A model generated the notes under the pieces. That model was not told where the DNA came from, did no database searches, and saw only the letters and a list, made by a program, of their open reading frames with translations. DNA of 64,000 nucleotides from Isoetes taiwanensis (lineage: Eukaryota; Streptophyta; Lycopodiopsida; Isoetales; Isoetaceae). A program made the position numbers and the translations under genes. Each line of letters opens with the position of its first letter. Positions within the stretch are counted from its first letter, which is position 1. Below are positions 20,596-32,639 of this stretch, piece after piece. The DNA lies in NCBI GenBank assembly GCA_021234155.1, contig JAJEKV010000109.1:2786738-2850737 (forward strand). Reading direction: 5' to 3'.

Positions 20596-22895
20596 GTGCA
20601 AGTTCTATGGAAGCACATGCGTCCGTAAGTGCTGTAGCTGTCCTTTACAATTAGCTTCGTTTCATTTTTGTTAAGCAATCAATACCGAGAATGGAAGTCA
20701 GAGTAAATGGGATTTGACATGGAGACTAGATTGACAACATGGAGTTCTTATTGTAATTGCCCTTAAAGAAATTACCTCGTTAGTTAGAAGCTCAGACACC
20801 TCGTTCTCGGATATTCAGCAGCTTAGGCCCAACTGATTGTTGTGGCCATGGTTTGATGTGATCCTATATTTTTGATGAACAAGACCATGGGGGGATAGGA
20901 AAGGAAGGTAAGTGATTCGACAATATAGTACTACAACTATAGATGATGGTGGTTCAGCTCTCTTACCTATGCCCTTTAGAGCCATTCCAGTTGGCCTCAT
21001 GTCAAGGATAAGTTGGTCTGACTAAGCATATTATGCTGATGAAGAGTGTATTGATTTAGAGGGGTATATTGGGAGGAGGTAATGAACACAAATAGATGCA
21101 CTAAGCAATTTGCAAGTTTATGCTGGACTTGTCTTGATACGTGTTGTTTACTGTTGCAGCTTCTTGAAAGCACTTCTTGCAATTTTTAAAAGCATTATTG
21201 ATTCTTTTTTCCCAAATAAAATGAACAATGACAACTGATTACTTTCAACACTGTTAAGCCAAGGTAAGATTTACATTAACAGCAGCTTATTGACACCCTC
21301 GTGTTATCTGATGACTCACATGTTTTGCAGCGATGTACCCAATATATCGTAGGAAACCATGTTCGAATAGTCTGGATGTCTATCATCCATGGTATATATT
21401 ACACAATATATTGAACACAGGTATCAGAAGAGGGTCACCTGGAAGATGCTCCAAAATTAAGCCTCAAGCCAGGAGCAGCAGACATCCTGTATATATCAGC
21501 TTCAGATACCAACTCATGTTGCATGCTGCCTAATTGTTTTTGGGAAGTTGTCTCACGCAAGGATGGTATTTTTCCACGGATGTAATGGGTCACTCGTCTT
21601 CAGCAATTGAGCAATTTTGCTGTTTACAACTGTCTGCATATGAGCGGTTTTTCTGCCTCTACAGCTTTTGGGCGAGATTCTTGGTGCTTAATAAGAGAAA
21701 TTACATAGATTATTGAAACAAGTTTTGAAAAGCCCTCAAAACGAAAACCATCCTTTATGTTTGTCTACTTCTACTCGATAAGGGAAGAGTTTTATATTAT
21801 CCCTTTGGCTGCTCAGAAGTTCCAAACTTGTGGGATTGAACCCATCTAGCATCCAACATTTGATAATAGAATACCTGCTTGGTAATGGATTTGTGTCATA
21901 ATGGTATTAAGAAAAACAATTTTTCCGTTGACTTTGAGATTGACAGCACAAGAAAGAATAATTAACCTACTATAAGGGATGAAGGTGAAAGCTTTTAGGA
22001 GGAGAATGAGATTGAAACTTCCACGACTCGTGCATAATTTGTTGGCTTTGAGTGCGTGCTTGAGCTTAGGAATATCAAGAGTAGCAACAAGGTTTTCCAG
22101 TCCACAAAAGGAAAAAAGGGAGGTCTTAATGGTATGAAGAGAATTAAAGACTTGAAGGAAGAATAGAAAGCCTCTTAACAAAAGAGAACACGGGATTTTG
22201 ATGAGAGAATAGCATGAACATTGCAGATCAAGTGAAGGGAATAGAATATTTTTTTCTCCTTTCATCTTTCCCTTCCTCGTGAGTAGTGTAGTACGTTTAT
22301 TTAGCAAGATGCTTTTTTATAAGAAACATACATAAACCATATTCAAGACAAAATGAATTCTCCGATTTTTGTAAGAATCATAAGTAAAAAGTTTTGCTTG
22401 CCATCAAATGAAGCACCAAGGTTGTGCCTTTTATATCATTGAGCAATAGGTCCAGTCGGAGGAGGATTGCCAGATGAAGTATGATCATGTGGTTATGAGG
22501 AATACCACAGACCAAACAACTTGGATGGCATTTTTTCTCACACACTGCTTGGTCCATAGCAACCTTCAAAATAGAATGGCATACAAATGATTTGTTCCTC
22601 CAATTCCATTCCAAGCGACCGATGAGTAATATTTTTCATATGTGCTTTCAAGAATCCTGGGACTCCTATTTGTTGATAATGCCTTAGTTTTGCAATTGAT
22701 AATGCCTTAGGCTCTTTTTCCACGCTAATCCCAAAATAGGACTGTCATCTACATACCATTTGTGACTCTAGGGTTAAAAATAGAGGCACAAAGCTAAACT
22801 TGCTTTTCCACTGTATGGTAGTCATAAAATATGATACCACTAAAATACTAGTGGAAAACCATAAAAAGGACACGTCTACATTCAAATAAGACTAG
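20596..22895. other. DnaJ 3' flank and intergenic stretch
   Basis: The gene's 3' UTR must begin here. No further gene, RNA gene or recognisable mobile element is seen. Confidence 0.4.
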
Positions 22896-22943
22896 GTGTC
22901 TTATATTATACTGGGGAAAATCCCCCAGTATAAAATAAGACAC
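22896..22943. repeat. Perfect-tip hairpin next to the TTC microsatellite
   Basis: The arms GTGTCTTATATTATACTGGG and its near-exact complement (one mismatch over 21 bases) enclose a six-base A-rich loop. The right arm ends two or three bases before the microsatellite starts. Confidence 0.85.
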
Positions 22944-22945
22944 TC

Positions 22946-23061
22946 TTTCTTCTTCTTCTTCTTCTTCTTCTTCTTCTTCTTCTTCTTCTTCTTCTTCTTC
23001 TTCTTCTTCTTCTTCTTCTTCTTCTTCTTCTTCTTCTTCTTCTTCTTCTTCTTCTTCTTCT
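22946..23061. repeat. (TTC)n microsatellite, about 38 units
   Basis: An uninterrupted TTC run. The poly-Glu and poly-Arg frames it creates on the minus strand are not genes. Confidence 0.97.
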
Positions 23062-23311
23062 AGGTTTTCTACAACCCACATTCTTTTTAGGGTTTCTTGT
23101 CACTCTCTAGAGTTTTTGGTCACTTTCTCTTTTTAGGATTTCAGTCATAAATCCTAAAAAGATTTCAGTCATAGCAGAGATCCAAGTGCCATAATGTGAT
23201 GGTCTGGGGCCTTCTAGAAGTGCACGGAAAGGTCTCATAAGGAAGCTCCAGACAATGACCTCCTTCAAAATATAAGCTTCCATGTTCATGTCTCTTTGTT
23301 AAGGCATCTCG

Positions 23312-25246
23312 TGTGACGCTCCCAGAATCTATACAATGCTCTCATCGTACAAATACGGGAATTCCCCTTCCATGGCGACTACATTACCATGGTAAGGCCC
23401 CCCGTCATGCTCGGATACATATGCGTTAGCATACAACAATCATGTTAATATAATATACCACCACGAAGGGTGGCCCATCCATCATCATCAATGAAAAGAC
23501 AATACAACCATAATAACATAAGCTAAACACCATGATAAGGCGCTGCCCGAGGCTTAGACTTCAACGGGTCAACTGATGGCCAGGCCTCAAGATAACAGCA
23601 GAGGGAAATATAACATAGCATTGGCTGACATAAGACAATGGCTAGGGTAGTCCACTCCATCCGCCCCTCCTGTGCACACTTTGCAGATAGGCTGAATCAT
23701 GCTATGATGCGCTTGTAGCCCTCTGGAGACGCAATCGCAAGGAATCACCCTATGGGACTACTCCGGGTTACATCTCCCTGGTCCGATGAGGTAAGTTAGA
23801 GAAGCTTCTCCTCCCGGATCACAACGGTTCCCTGGGTGTGCTAGAGGATACCAGCCACACCTGCAGCACCCGTATCCGTACCCGACTTACCCCCCTAAAT
23901 CTACACAAAGTCGAGGACATCCATAAAGGCCATATCCAACGATCCAGGAGGTGTCAGAGCCATACCCGGCCTACACACAGTGACCGGCTATAGGCCTAAC
24001 ACAATGTGGGAGCCCCAGTAGCCACGCTCAGCAAGGCTTCACCCCCACTTCACCAGTTGTGTCCGTTGTTTGGTGCTGAACCACATCATAGCATCCTCAG
24101 CCAGGTTGGCTCTTATGCACAGGCCGCAAGTATTGGGTTTTAAGGGGTCTAGCTAGAAACATCTCTAACTCTAAGAGGCTTTCAGGTCTCTACCCTTCCC
24201 TTAACCCCAATACACGGAGGAAGGAAAAAGAAATAATATAAACATCATCCAAGTATTCATCCTCATCCAAAACCACATACGAAAGAGAATTTAATCATCC
24301 CATCTACTCAAAGAAGTGTTAGCAGAGATCAGGGTTGCCCTTAAGGCCATATCTGCATAGGCGTGATTTAGAAGGTGAGGCGAATCATAGGCTTTCTATA
24401 TTAATTTTGTAGGCGATTACTTTTTGCGACCTGAACTGTTTCATAGAATCTCTGGAGAACCTTGCCAATGTTAATGTGGTAATTGAAATATTTAAATTAG
24501 ATGTCAATTCACATACAACTTACAGGATTAACGAAGCCTATTATGTTTAGCAAAATTTGAGTAATTGTTGATTTTTTGAGTATTCTACTATGGTCCAGTA
24601 GAGCTAGCAAACAATTACTTGATCTACAATGTTGTTAAGGGGATAATCTATGATCCTAAACACTTAGATCGATGGAACTGGAGGCGAAACTCTAGATCTG
24701 AGCTTAAGAATGCATGGCTAATTTAAGAAAGGCGGGCAGACGAAATGGTAAAATTTTGGCGAAAGAATATAATTTATTTTCAATAGTAACCTATTCAGCT
24801 TTAGTATCTCATTTTCGAAAATATTCAAAATATAGCCATTTGGCTATAAATAGCCCCTTAAGGGCAACCCTGGCAGAGATAGAAGCTATCTAGGGACTAA
24901 TCAGTCTCTTGGCTAGAGCCATTATCACGGAAAGTCTCCATTCTTGGGGTCTGTTGGCAAGAACTGGCAAGAACTGGCAGCCGCTCCTCCTCTCCTCTTC
25001 CCAATTCGAATTTGGGCAAAAAATGGGAGTAGGACCCCTATTTCTCAGGTGGCACTCCCTTATTGGTGACATTTAACTAATTATACTCTAATTGGCATAA
25101 TTAGGTTAATTATCCCCTAATTTTATTAGCATAACTAATAAAATTTATTTTTAAGTGCACCTAATTGACCCTTAAGGGTCTAATTAAATATTGGTGACGA
25201 GTCATGGTATGCATACGTATATCGTATAAATATCTGGAACATCACA
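23312..25246 (-). mobile_element. LTR of a chromovirus (Ty3/gypsy) retrotransposon
   Basis: On the minus strand a polypurine tract AAGAGGGGGAGAA (25247-25259) is followed directly by TGTGATGTTCC, the start of the LTR. The other end is GGGAGCGTCACA at 23312, so both ends show TGTGA/TCACA. This 1,935-bp interval lies directly 3' of the integrase and chromodomain remains, where the 3' LTR is expected. No matching 5' LTR is found in the window, so the boundary is inferred from the termini only. Base 23307 onward (TCTCG) would be the flanking target sequence. Confidence 0.7.
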
Positions 25247-25678
25247 TTCTCCCCCTCTTGGATTAATGTTGTCCTCAGCATTAGAGTTAGTGGAGATTGA
25301 ATGTAGAAAAGATAACTCTTGCTTATTGAAGTCAACAGAAGGTTACATATACTGGTCAGAGTTGGCCTCCAGGCTGAGGCCTAGCTTATTCTGCAGTATG
25401 TCAGTACGCCCTACTGGCTTGCATAAGTAAAATACATCAGTATTCACAAAATAATTTTAAATAGTGTGGTTGAAGGGACCACCCCTTAAAGTAAATGAAA
25501 AATATGAATGCAAGAATCCTATCATGTCTAAGGCTTGCATGTCGTCTCAGCATAAGGAATGGCCATATTCCCATTATAGCTGCAGACGAATGCGTCCTAT
25601 CATGAATACCTATATGCCCAGTTCCCCACCTAAGATGCATGCAACCCAACCCCTAAAATGATCCCTGTCGGATCTTTC

Positions 25679-27267
25679 TCATATGATCCCTGTCAGACCC
25701 ATAACACAATGCTTACCGTTAGGGTTGGAGATGATCGCATCTTGAATGGTTTGACCCTGGCATTCTTTCATAAAGTCCAGGTAAGTCTTATCCAAATCCA
25801 TTTTAAGAACCCATGTTGCATCTTTTGTGGGTAAGTGTTTCCACTTAACCAAAAATTGCAAGATTTGAGTTCGTCGGGTTTACTTATATGCCCGATCAAG
25901 GAGAGCTTCAGGCACAATCTCTAACTGATCCTCGGTCATCTCGAGAAGTGTTGGTGTGTCAAGAACTTCTTCTGGATCAGGATTATGCTTCTTGAGAGGA
26001 CTTACATGGAAAACTTTATGGAACTTCAAATGTGCGGGTAGATCCAATCGGTAGGCTTGAGAACCTATCCTTTCGGTTATCTGAAAAGGTCTCGCCCATC
26101 TAGGTGCAAGCTTCTTACAATTGCCAATCTTAAGTTTGGCTTGCTTCACCTTGATCTTTAGACAAACCGAATCACCGACCTGAAATTCTCGTGGTGTTCG
26201 ATGTCGATCGACAAGAATCTTTTGCCGAGCTCTTGCAGCTAACAAATATGCTCTAACTTCTTCCACATGTGCCTGCATATTGGTAAGCAATTGCTGAAGG
26301 ACTTCCACCTTGGAAACCGGATTATGCCAGTGTTTGGCATAAGGCATTGATAGCCATAATTAATCATGAAAGGAGACATCCTTGAGGATTCTTGTCTAGT
26401 GCTGTTATAGGCAAACTACACCAAATGGATGTAATCTGCCCATTGAGATTGCTTATTCCAGATATAGTTACATAGCATATCTTCAATTATGCGATTGGTA
26501 CGCTCTGTTTGACCATCTGTCTGTGGATGATAAGATATGCTCATGGCAAGCTTAGTTTGAATAGTGCTAAAGAAATCTTTCTAGAATGCACTAACAAACT
26601 TAGGATCCCGGTCTGATATAATGGTACGGGGCATCCCATGAAGGCGAAATACCTCCTTGGTAAACAACGCGGCGGTATCCAATGCAGTGTCCGTGGTACG
26701 ACATGGCAAAAAGTGTGCCATCTTAGAAAGTTTGTCGACCACCACCATTAAGGCATCAAAACCTCTTAAGGTGCGCGGAAGCCCCACGATAAAATCCATG
26801 GTAATAACTTTCTATTTTACATTGGGAACATCTAGGGGTTGCAATTCCCTTGGAATACGCATTTGCTCAGCCTTCGTTTGCTGACAGATCTGACATTGCT
26901 TAATGTATCTAGCAATGTGCTTCTTCATTCCTAGCCAAAAATAGTTCGAGCGGATCTTGAAATATGTCTTCATAAATCCTGCATGCCCCGCTATAGGACT
27001 GTTACGTGTATCGTGGAGAATGAGCTTGTGAACTTCTGATGTCTCGGGAACACATAACTTATCTTTATAATAAAGGAGTTCAACTTCCTTCTTATAATGG
27101 CGGAAAGCCTCCCTTTCCTTGTCTGTTCTGGCTTCCTTGGATATTTTCCATATCTCCTGGAATTCTGGGTCTATGGAAAGAGCCTGTTGTATCTGCTTCC
27201 CAAACTCATTGGAGAGCATGGATATGGCATTACAACATGTTCGAGTGATCAATGGATGTCGGGACAC
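25679..27267 (-). pseudogene. Chromovirus integrase with C-terminal chromodomain, broken
   Basis: Read on the minus strand, the order is: an integrase zinc-binding HHCC domain (GHAGFMKTYFKIRSNYFW...CQICQQTK), the core with [28 protein letters not shown] and, in another frame, YHPQTDGQTERTNR, then the GPY/F-type region (LAPRWARPFQITERIG, FHKVFHVSPLKK), and a chromodomain (QFLVKWKHLPTKDATW) at about 25870-25810. Stops or shifts at 26812, 26581, near 26345 and 25880 inactivate it. Chromodomains of this type direct integration to chromatin. The 5' end joins a protease fragment directly, with no reverse transcriptase between. Confidence 0.88.
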
Positions 27268-27463
27268 CTGCTATGGTCACTCGGGCTTCATTGGCTGCAT
27301 TGAAGGTAACTTCTCGCTTTTCACAATCAATGTTGGCCTTTGCAGCAGCCAGGAATTTTATCCCCACAATGAGATCATAGCGATCAATATCCATTATCTC
27401 GGCTCCTAGAGCAACGGGTGCTCCTGGCAGCTGAATGTTCAAGTTAATGCGTGCTTCTCCCAC
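27230..27463 (-). pseudogene. Retroviral-type aspartic protease fragment (C-terminal part)
   Basis: The frame contains YDLIVGIKFLAAAKANIDCE and REVTFNA, which matches the end of Ty3/gypsy protease domains (the usual form is LILGMDWL...I.C..R...F). The catalytic D-T/S-G motif is upstream and not seen. It overlaps the integrase frame by 38 bases, which places a deletion of reverse transcriptase and RNase H at about 27230-27267. Confidence 0.7.
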
Positions 27464-28558
27464 TATCTATTCTCAATCTTTGTGGACCTCCAACATCTCA
27501 CATCTCCCTGTTTATTCAATCAAGAAAAGAAAATTTTTTCCTACATAGTTTGCAAATTTATAATCTCTAACCTGTCTTTGTCCTTATCGCAGTGTCTCAG
27601 TTTGCATTTGCGGGTTTTGCATTTGCTCACGTTAACTCGATTCAGATCAGTAAGTTGGTTATTTATGCTTGTTTGGAAGCTTAAGAAAGCTTGCAACATA
27701 GAGGATTCTAAAGTTTTCCTCATTGCGTCAAAACTACTCTTCTCTCAATTGGCATTACTAGCAGCATGATGAGGACTAGATATACACTCCCTAGGAGATG
27801 ATTCCATCTGGAGAATACACAAAAATTTTCGTACTCAATGAACTCTCTAGATCTATCAAAATAACATCAAACTATCTAAACTTTCAAGACATATTCCTAT
27901 CATATTTTTGCTTCCATGGTTCTTATAGAGGGCCATGACATAGTCACCAAATTCCTTACCTATTACCCATGTCCTCATTCATTCCATTTATTGATTTGCA
28001 TCTATTAAGTGACCATATAATGAACTAGGTTAATTAGCTAATAACAACACAAAAAATTTAACATTAATAGTTAGCAAACCACCAGTTGCCCATTCCAGTC
28101 CTACACTTGTAAGACCTGCCTCTACACCTTGAGTTTCCTCAAGTTGGAAGGGGAAGCAACATGTTTCTTTACATAGCCATATGCTACCCACTGGTGGATT
28201 GATCCCCCACAACCATAGCTTTACTACTTCGGTTCCACGAGTGCCACTAAATGTCCAGCGTGTCCAATGTTTCGCTCTACTATAATTGTGGCAGATCCAC
28301 ATAGGCATGTCCTATGTGTTTACAATGCTTACTGTTAATGTCGGTCATTCCATGACATATAGATATCGGCTATAGTTTGTCGTTTACATCCCAACATAGC
28401 AAATCCATGTACATAACAAAAATATTTATTATCCCAAATTAATTACTGAGAAAAACTAGTGATTATGTCATGGTTCTCCATCATGGGCTGGAAGGAATCA
28501 CTATCAACACATCTCTACTCAATCTCGTAATTAGAATAACTAGGTTCAACCCATGATT
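27464..28558 (-). other. Probable leader/gag remains of an LTR element, not resolved
   Basis: This interval lies between the protease fragment and a primer binding site, where the gag gene should be. No gag motif or CCHC knuckle was found; a short frame at 27723-27541 (LESSMLQAFLSFQTSINNQL) is helix-like but too short to call. Confidence 0.35.
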
Positions 28559-28571
28559 GGCTCTGATACCA
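28559..28571 (-). promoter_or_regulatory. Primer binding site (initiator tRNA-Met type) of an LTR retrotransposon
   Basis: The minus strand reads TGGTATCAGAGCC, the usual plant primer site complementary to the 3' end of initiator tRNA-Met. It starts four bases (AAAT) after a CATCACA end, which fits the normal LTR-PBS spacing. Confidence 0.85.
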
Positions 28572-28575
28572 ATTT

Positions 28576-29953
28576 TGTGATGGTCCTTCGCCCGACACTG
28601 GTTGTTATTTAAATACTTAACACAATGCTCAAGATCCACGGGTGCAAATCCTACGTGTCGTCCCCAAACCCCAATTAATATGTTGTGGTATCCCTAAGCT
28701 ACGTGTCTCTAGCTCAGGAGAATAATCTTCACCTAAGCAAGTCGACGTGTCCAGCGTCGAGTCCGCACTAGTGAGCTTCATCAGTACCCACTCACTAGTG
28801 TTAAGTGCCTAACACTCGTAGCATCGGTTTCTGCTTAGTCTCTCCCGAGAGTTGTGGGCAGACCAAGGTGCAATCCAGGCTAGCAACATGAGCGATTTCC
28901 AGTATTTCTATGAAATGCTAAGTCGAGAAAGACTATTTATGAACATGTATTCAATTACATTTGGTAAGATCCACTATTAAAGGGAACCTTATTAGTGCCC
29001 AAGGATATCACCAGAATGTATGTTGCTATCCATTATCTAAGATGTTCATGCCCTGAATGGATTGAACATATTCTAGATTTATGAACAATTAGTACATAAC
29101 CCTTAGTTCATATGATGTCCAGGCATTCTTCTATTTATAACATGCTGGAGCAAAAAAAACTAGGCAACTGGATTGCCATGTATCCGCAAAAACCATCATG
29201 CTTTCAGATATGGTAGTGCATTGCATGTTATAAAATTCATGGCTAAACAATAAAACATAGGTACGAAATAAAACATGATTGGGTGGATCATGAAGAGCCA
29301 TCGTTGGCTCTGGTTTGACACAGGCAGCGGCCGGATGGCCTGCCCTGCCCATCGAAATGATCCCCAGAGGGATCCCCAGCATCTGGAGATGAAGCGATTG
29401 GGAATTTCGGCCTTTAGGCTCCAAGGGAAAACCATCAATTCATGATTTAGAGCAGTATATCAGAATGCCAAGGCATTGCTTTTTGATGCAGTAACTTCTG
29501 AATTGATCTTATCTTGGATTTCAATCATCATCCTGAGTTAGGGACTTTGAATCAAGAGCGGAATCAGACTGCCGGATCAAGAATTAAACTGAGACAGGGC
29601 TTTCGGAATCAGGTGCTGCCGAATCAGAGGCTTATAGAATCAAAGACTAAGATGGATATATTATTCAGCATGTTCTTGAAATAGATTGATTCCTTCCTCT
29701 TCTTCTATATTTTGTATCAGAAGGATTCCTTTAAAACATAAAATATTGTCTTACCTCTAAATTGTTCTTCAAATCCCTAATTATCTCTTTTATACTCCGT
29801 TGTCTCTTCTCTCCTTCCCCTTTCTTACGTTTTGTTTTCTAAATTCTAACTTCTCTTGAATTACCAATTGCTATGTCATCATTACGCCATATCATCTCCT
29901 CTTTATTATTTTATATTATCTAAAGATAAAAGCACAATACAATTCACATCACA
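28576..29953 (-). mobile_element. Probable 5' LTR belonging to the primer site
   Basis: The inner end (…GGACCATCACA on the minus strand, at 28576) is fixed by the adjacent primer site. The outer end is placed at TGTGATGTGAATT (29953) because it mirrors the inner end, giving 1,378 bp; this boundary is uncertain. The sequence does not match the LTR at 23312-25246, so two different elements or a strongly recombined one are present. Confidence 0.5.
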
Positions 29954-30494
29954 CTTGCTTTCTAGCATTTGGCTAGAGAGATCGAAGTTTGGTGCAGCCG
30001 CGAAAAAAGTTAAGCTAAACTTATTATTTTTTTCTCAATTTTTTCCATTTACTTTAGCCAACATTTTTTGAAAATGTGCTAAAAAAGCATCAATTATTCC
30101 ATGCTGCTATACATGCTCATAGCCACCCTATATTTGGAGCAGACATCTGGCTAATGATTTTGGCCCTACTCTTTGAAGCTGAAACTCACGGCATCACCAA
30201 CATCTGGAAACAACAGCCTACAAGCATATGCCCCAAAACATGGCCAGAGAAAGAATATGTGAATTTTTTCTGGATTTTAAAATTTTGATGGCCGTTGGTT
30301 TCAAAATTAGACAATCCGATGGCACACAATTTTTTAAGGTAACATATCCTCATATAGCCTAAGAATTTAGAAAACATTGCACCTCCCTTTAGGCAAGCCT
30401 ACTAAAAAGGGAAAAGGGGTTGGGGGTTGGGGAAGGACAAACCAGTAGACCATCACGTACATTCACCATCATGCACACTGTATTATAAGACAAC
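29954..30494. other. Intergenic stretch, no gene seen
   Basis: AT-rich with no recognisable motif or repeat. Confidence 0.4.
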
Positions 30495-31200
30495 AGATGT
30501 AAACAATAGGCTCTTTACTACTGCTTCGTGGATTTTGCAAAGGCTTCCAACATGTGCTCAGGGAGAAGCTGTGGAAGAGATTATCCACTACTAGTGTCCC
30601 ACAGAAATTGCAAAAGGCAGTATATGAGACAGTCATAACTCGAATGCCTCCATCATGCTACCCTATCAATAGTGACTTGGGAGTGCAACAGGGATGTCGA
30701 TTGTCTCCAATACTATTTGGATTGTAGATTGATCATTTGGAGGAATGGCTTATCCAACATGGCGGAAAAAGGGTTTGGCTCGCTAATTACATCATTAAAC
30801 GATTAATATATGCAGATGATGTAGATCTGTTAGCTCAATCCCAGCAAGTATGAAGCAGATTCTGCACGCACCGAGCATTTTCTGTCAGGACATTGGAATG
30901 CGGGTCAACTTAGCAAAGAGCAAGGTACTTCCCATGTCATATTTAAAACAACATAGACATCCTTGCTCCACTTATCAAGGTCAAAATATAGTTGGTACAA
31001 ATATTCTAGAGTAGAGTTTACCATCATGTATTGGGACACCTATATCCAATGGATAACGACAGGTTGGAAAGCACTCTATGCCACGAAGAACACTTGCCAC
31101 GAAGCAGAGCTATATATAATTGGTTCCACTAGAAATGGAGCCCAGCGTTGCTGGGCATAGCTAGGAACTGTTACACTGGAGCAAATTGTTAAATGAATTC
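30495..31200 (+). pseudogene. Decayed LINE reverse transcriptase (non-L1 type)
   Basis: Motifs appear in order but in different frames: LYYCFVDFAKAF (first catalytic Asp), GVQQGCRLSPILFG, LIYADDVDLL (catalytic Asp pair) and MRVNLAKSK, then a region resembling YSRVEF...GWKALYATKNTC. This matches the palm domain of the LINE family in DnaJ intron 2 but is more diverged. Many stops and shifts show an old copy. The homology continues after the polypyrimidine tract at 32640. Confidence 0.8.
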
Positions 31201-31207
31201 ATGTTCT

Positions 31208-32447
31208 TAAAATCACACAATTAGCATTTCCACTTCCCCTTCCCTTTTTTCCTTTTCCTTTTGCATTTCCATGCTTTTCTTTTATTTTTCCCTTTCCCCC
31301 TTTCCATTTTTCTATTTACCTTTTTTCTTTTTCTGATATTCCATTTCTACCATCTCCCTTTTCCTTTTTTTGTTTTCCCCTTCATTGTTTTTATTTTTCT
31401 AATTTCACATTCTCTTTTCTCCCATTATCGTTTGCCCTTTCCTTTTTCCTTTTTCTTTTTTTCACCCTTTCTCCACCCCTTTTCTTTCTTTCATTTTTTT
31501 CTTCCTTTTCTATTTTCCTATTCTCTGCTTTTCCCTTTTTCTTTTTTCCTTTTTCTATTTGCTCTTCTTTTTTGTCCCCCTCCCCTCCCCTTCCTATTTT
31601 CTCACCTTATCCTTATTTTTCCCTCATTCTCTTTTTTCTCCTCCCCATTTACGTACCCCTTTTCCTTTTATCTTTTTTCCCTTTTCCTTTTCTACCCTCC
31701 TCTCTCCTCTCCTCCCCTCCCATACGCTTCGCTTCCCTTTCCCTTTCCAATGGTCTTTTTCCCTTCCCTTTTCCTCATTTCCTATCCCTTTCTCTCTTCC
31801 ATGTTTTCCCTCCCATTTCCCCCTCCCTCCCCTCCCTTTCCTTTTCCCATATCCTTTTGCTCACCTTTTTTTCTTCTCCTTTTTCAATGCCCTTTTTTTT
31901 CTTTCCCTTTATTCTCGTGCCCTTCTCCTTCCCTTTCCTCCTCCTTTATTCTTTTCCCTTTCCTTTTTTCCATACCTTCCCTTTTCCCCTTTCCTCGCAC
32001 TTTTTCACTTCCCTTTTTTTCCTTCTCATTTTTCCCCTTCCCTCTTTCAGTTTTCTCTATGCCCTTTTTCCTTCCCTTCCCCGCTTCTCCCTCCCTTTTT
32101 TTCCTTTTTTTTCCTCCTCTCCTCCCTTTTTCTCTTCCCTCCCTTTTTCTCTTTTCCCTACCTTTTTCCTCTTCCCCTTTCCCAGTGTCCCTTTTCCCTC
32201 CCTCCTCCCCCTTTCTTTTCCCTTTCCCTTCCCTTCTCTCTACCCTTTTCCTCTTCCCCTTTTTCTCTTCCCTTTTACTCCTATCCTCATCCTTTCCCTC
32301 TTCTCCTTTTCATAGTATCATTTTTTCCTTCATTTTCTCCCTTTCTTTTCCTTTCCTCTTTTTCGTTTCCTTTTCCCTTTTCCTTCTTTCCCTTTTACCC
32401 ATGCCTTTTTGCCTTTCACTTTGCCCTTTTCTCCTCCCTTTTCTCTT
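31208..32447. repeat. 1.2-kb polypyrimidine (C/T) tract
   Basis: About 1,240 bases are almost only C and T on the plus strand, in irregular blocks such as TTTTCCCTTTCCC with rare A or G. It is not a simple short tandem repeat. All three plus-strand frames stay open for long distances because stop codons need purines; the Phe/Pro/Ser/Leu translation is low complexity and not credible as a protein. The tract sits inside the LINE relic. Confidence 0.95.
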
Positions 32448-32639
32448 AAGAGATCAGAGCATGGCCAATCACTGTGGTGGGAAGTCGTGCATTAAATCTC
32501 GGCCTTCGGATGCAATGAGATGATCTCGACCATCCAAATTAGGGTTTGATTCATGACATACGTTAAAACTTTATAATATAAGACATACGTTAAAACTTTA
32601 TAATATAAGATAAGGCATATGTTTTTTCAGGGTTTTAGT

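Noticed and set aside
22848-23103. Poly-Glu and poly-Arg minus-strand frames
   Set aside because: They are translations of the TTC microsatellite.
28559-28571. tRNA-Met gene fragment
   Set aside because: Only the primer-site complement is present, next to an LTR end; there is no cloverleaf.
31261-32523. 420-codon plus-strand frame rich in Phe, Pro, Ser and Leu
   Set aside because: It is produced by the polypyrimidine tract, which cannot contain most stop codons; all three frames are open in places and the translation is low complexity.
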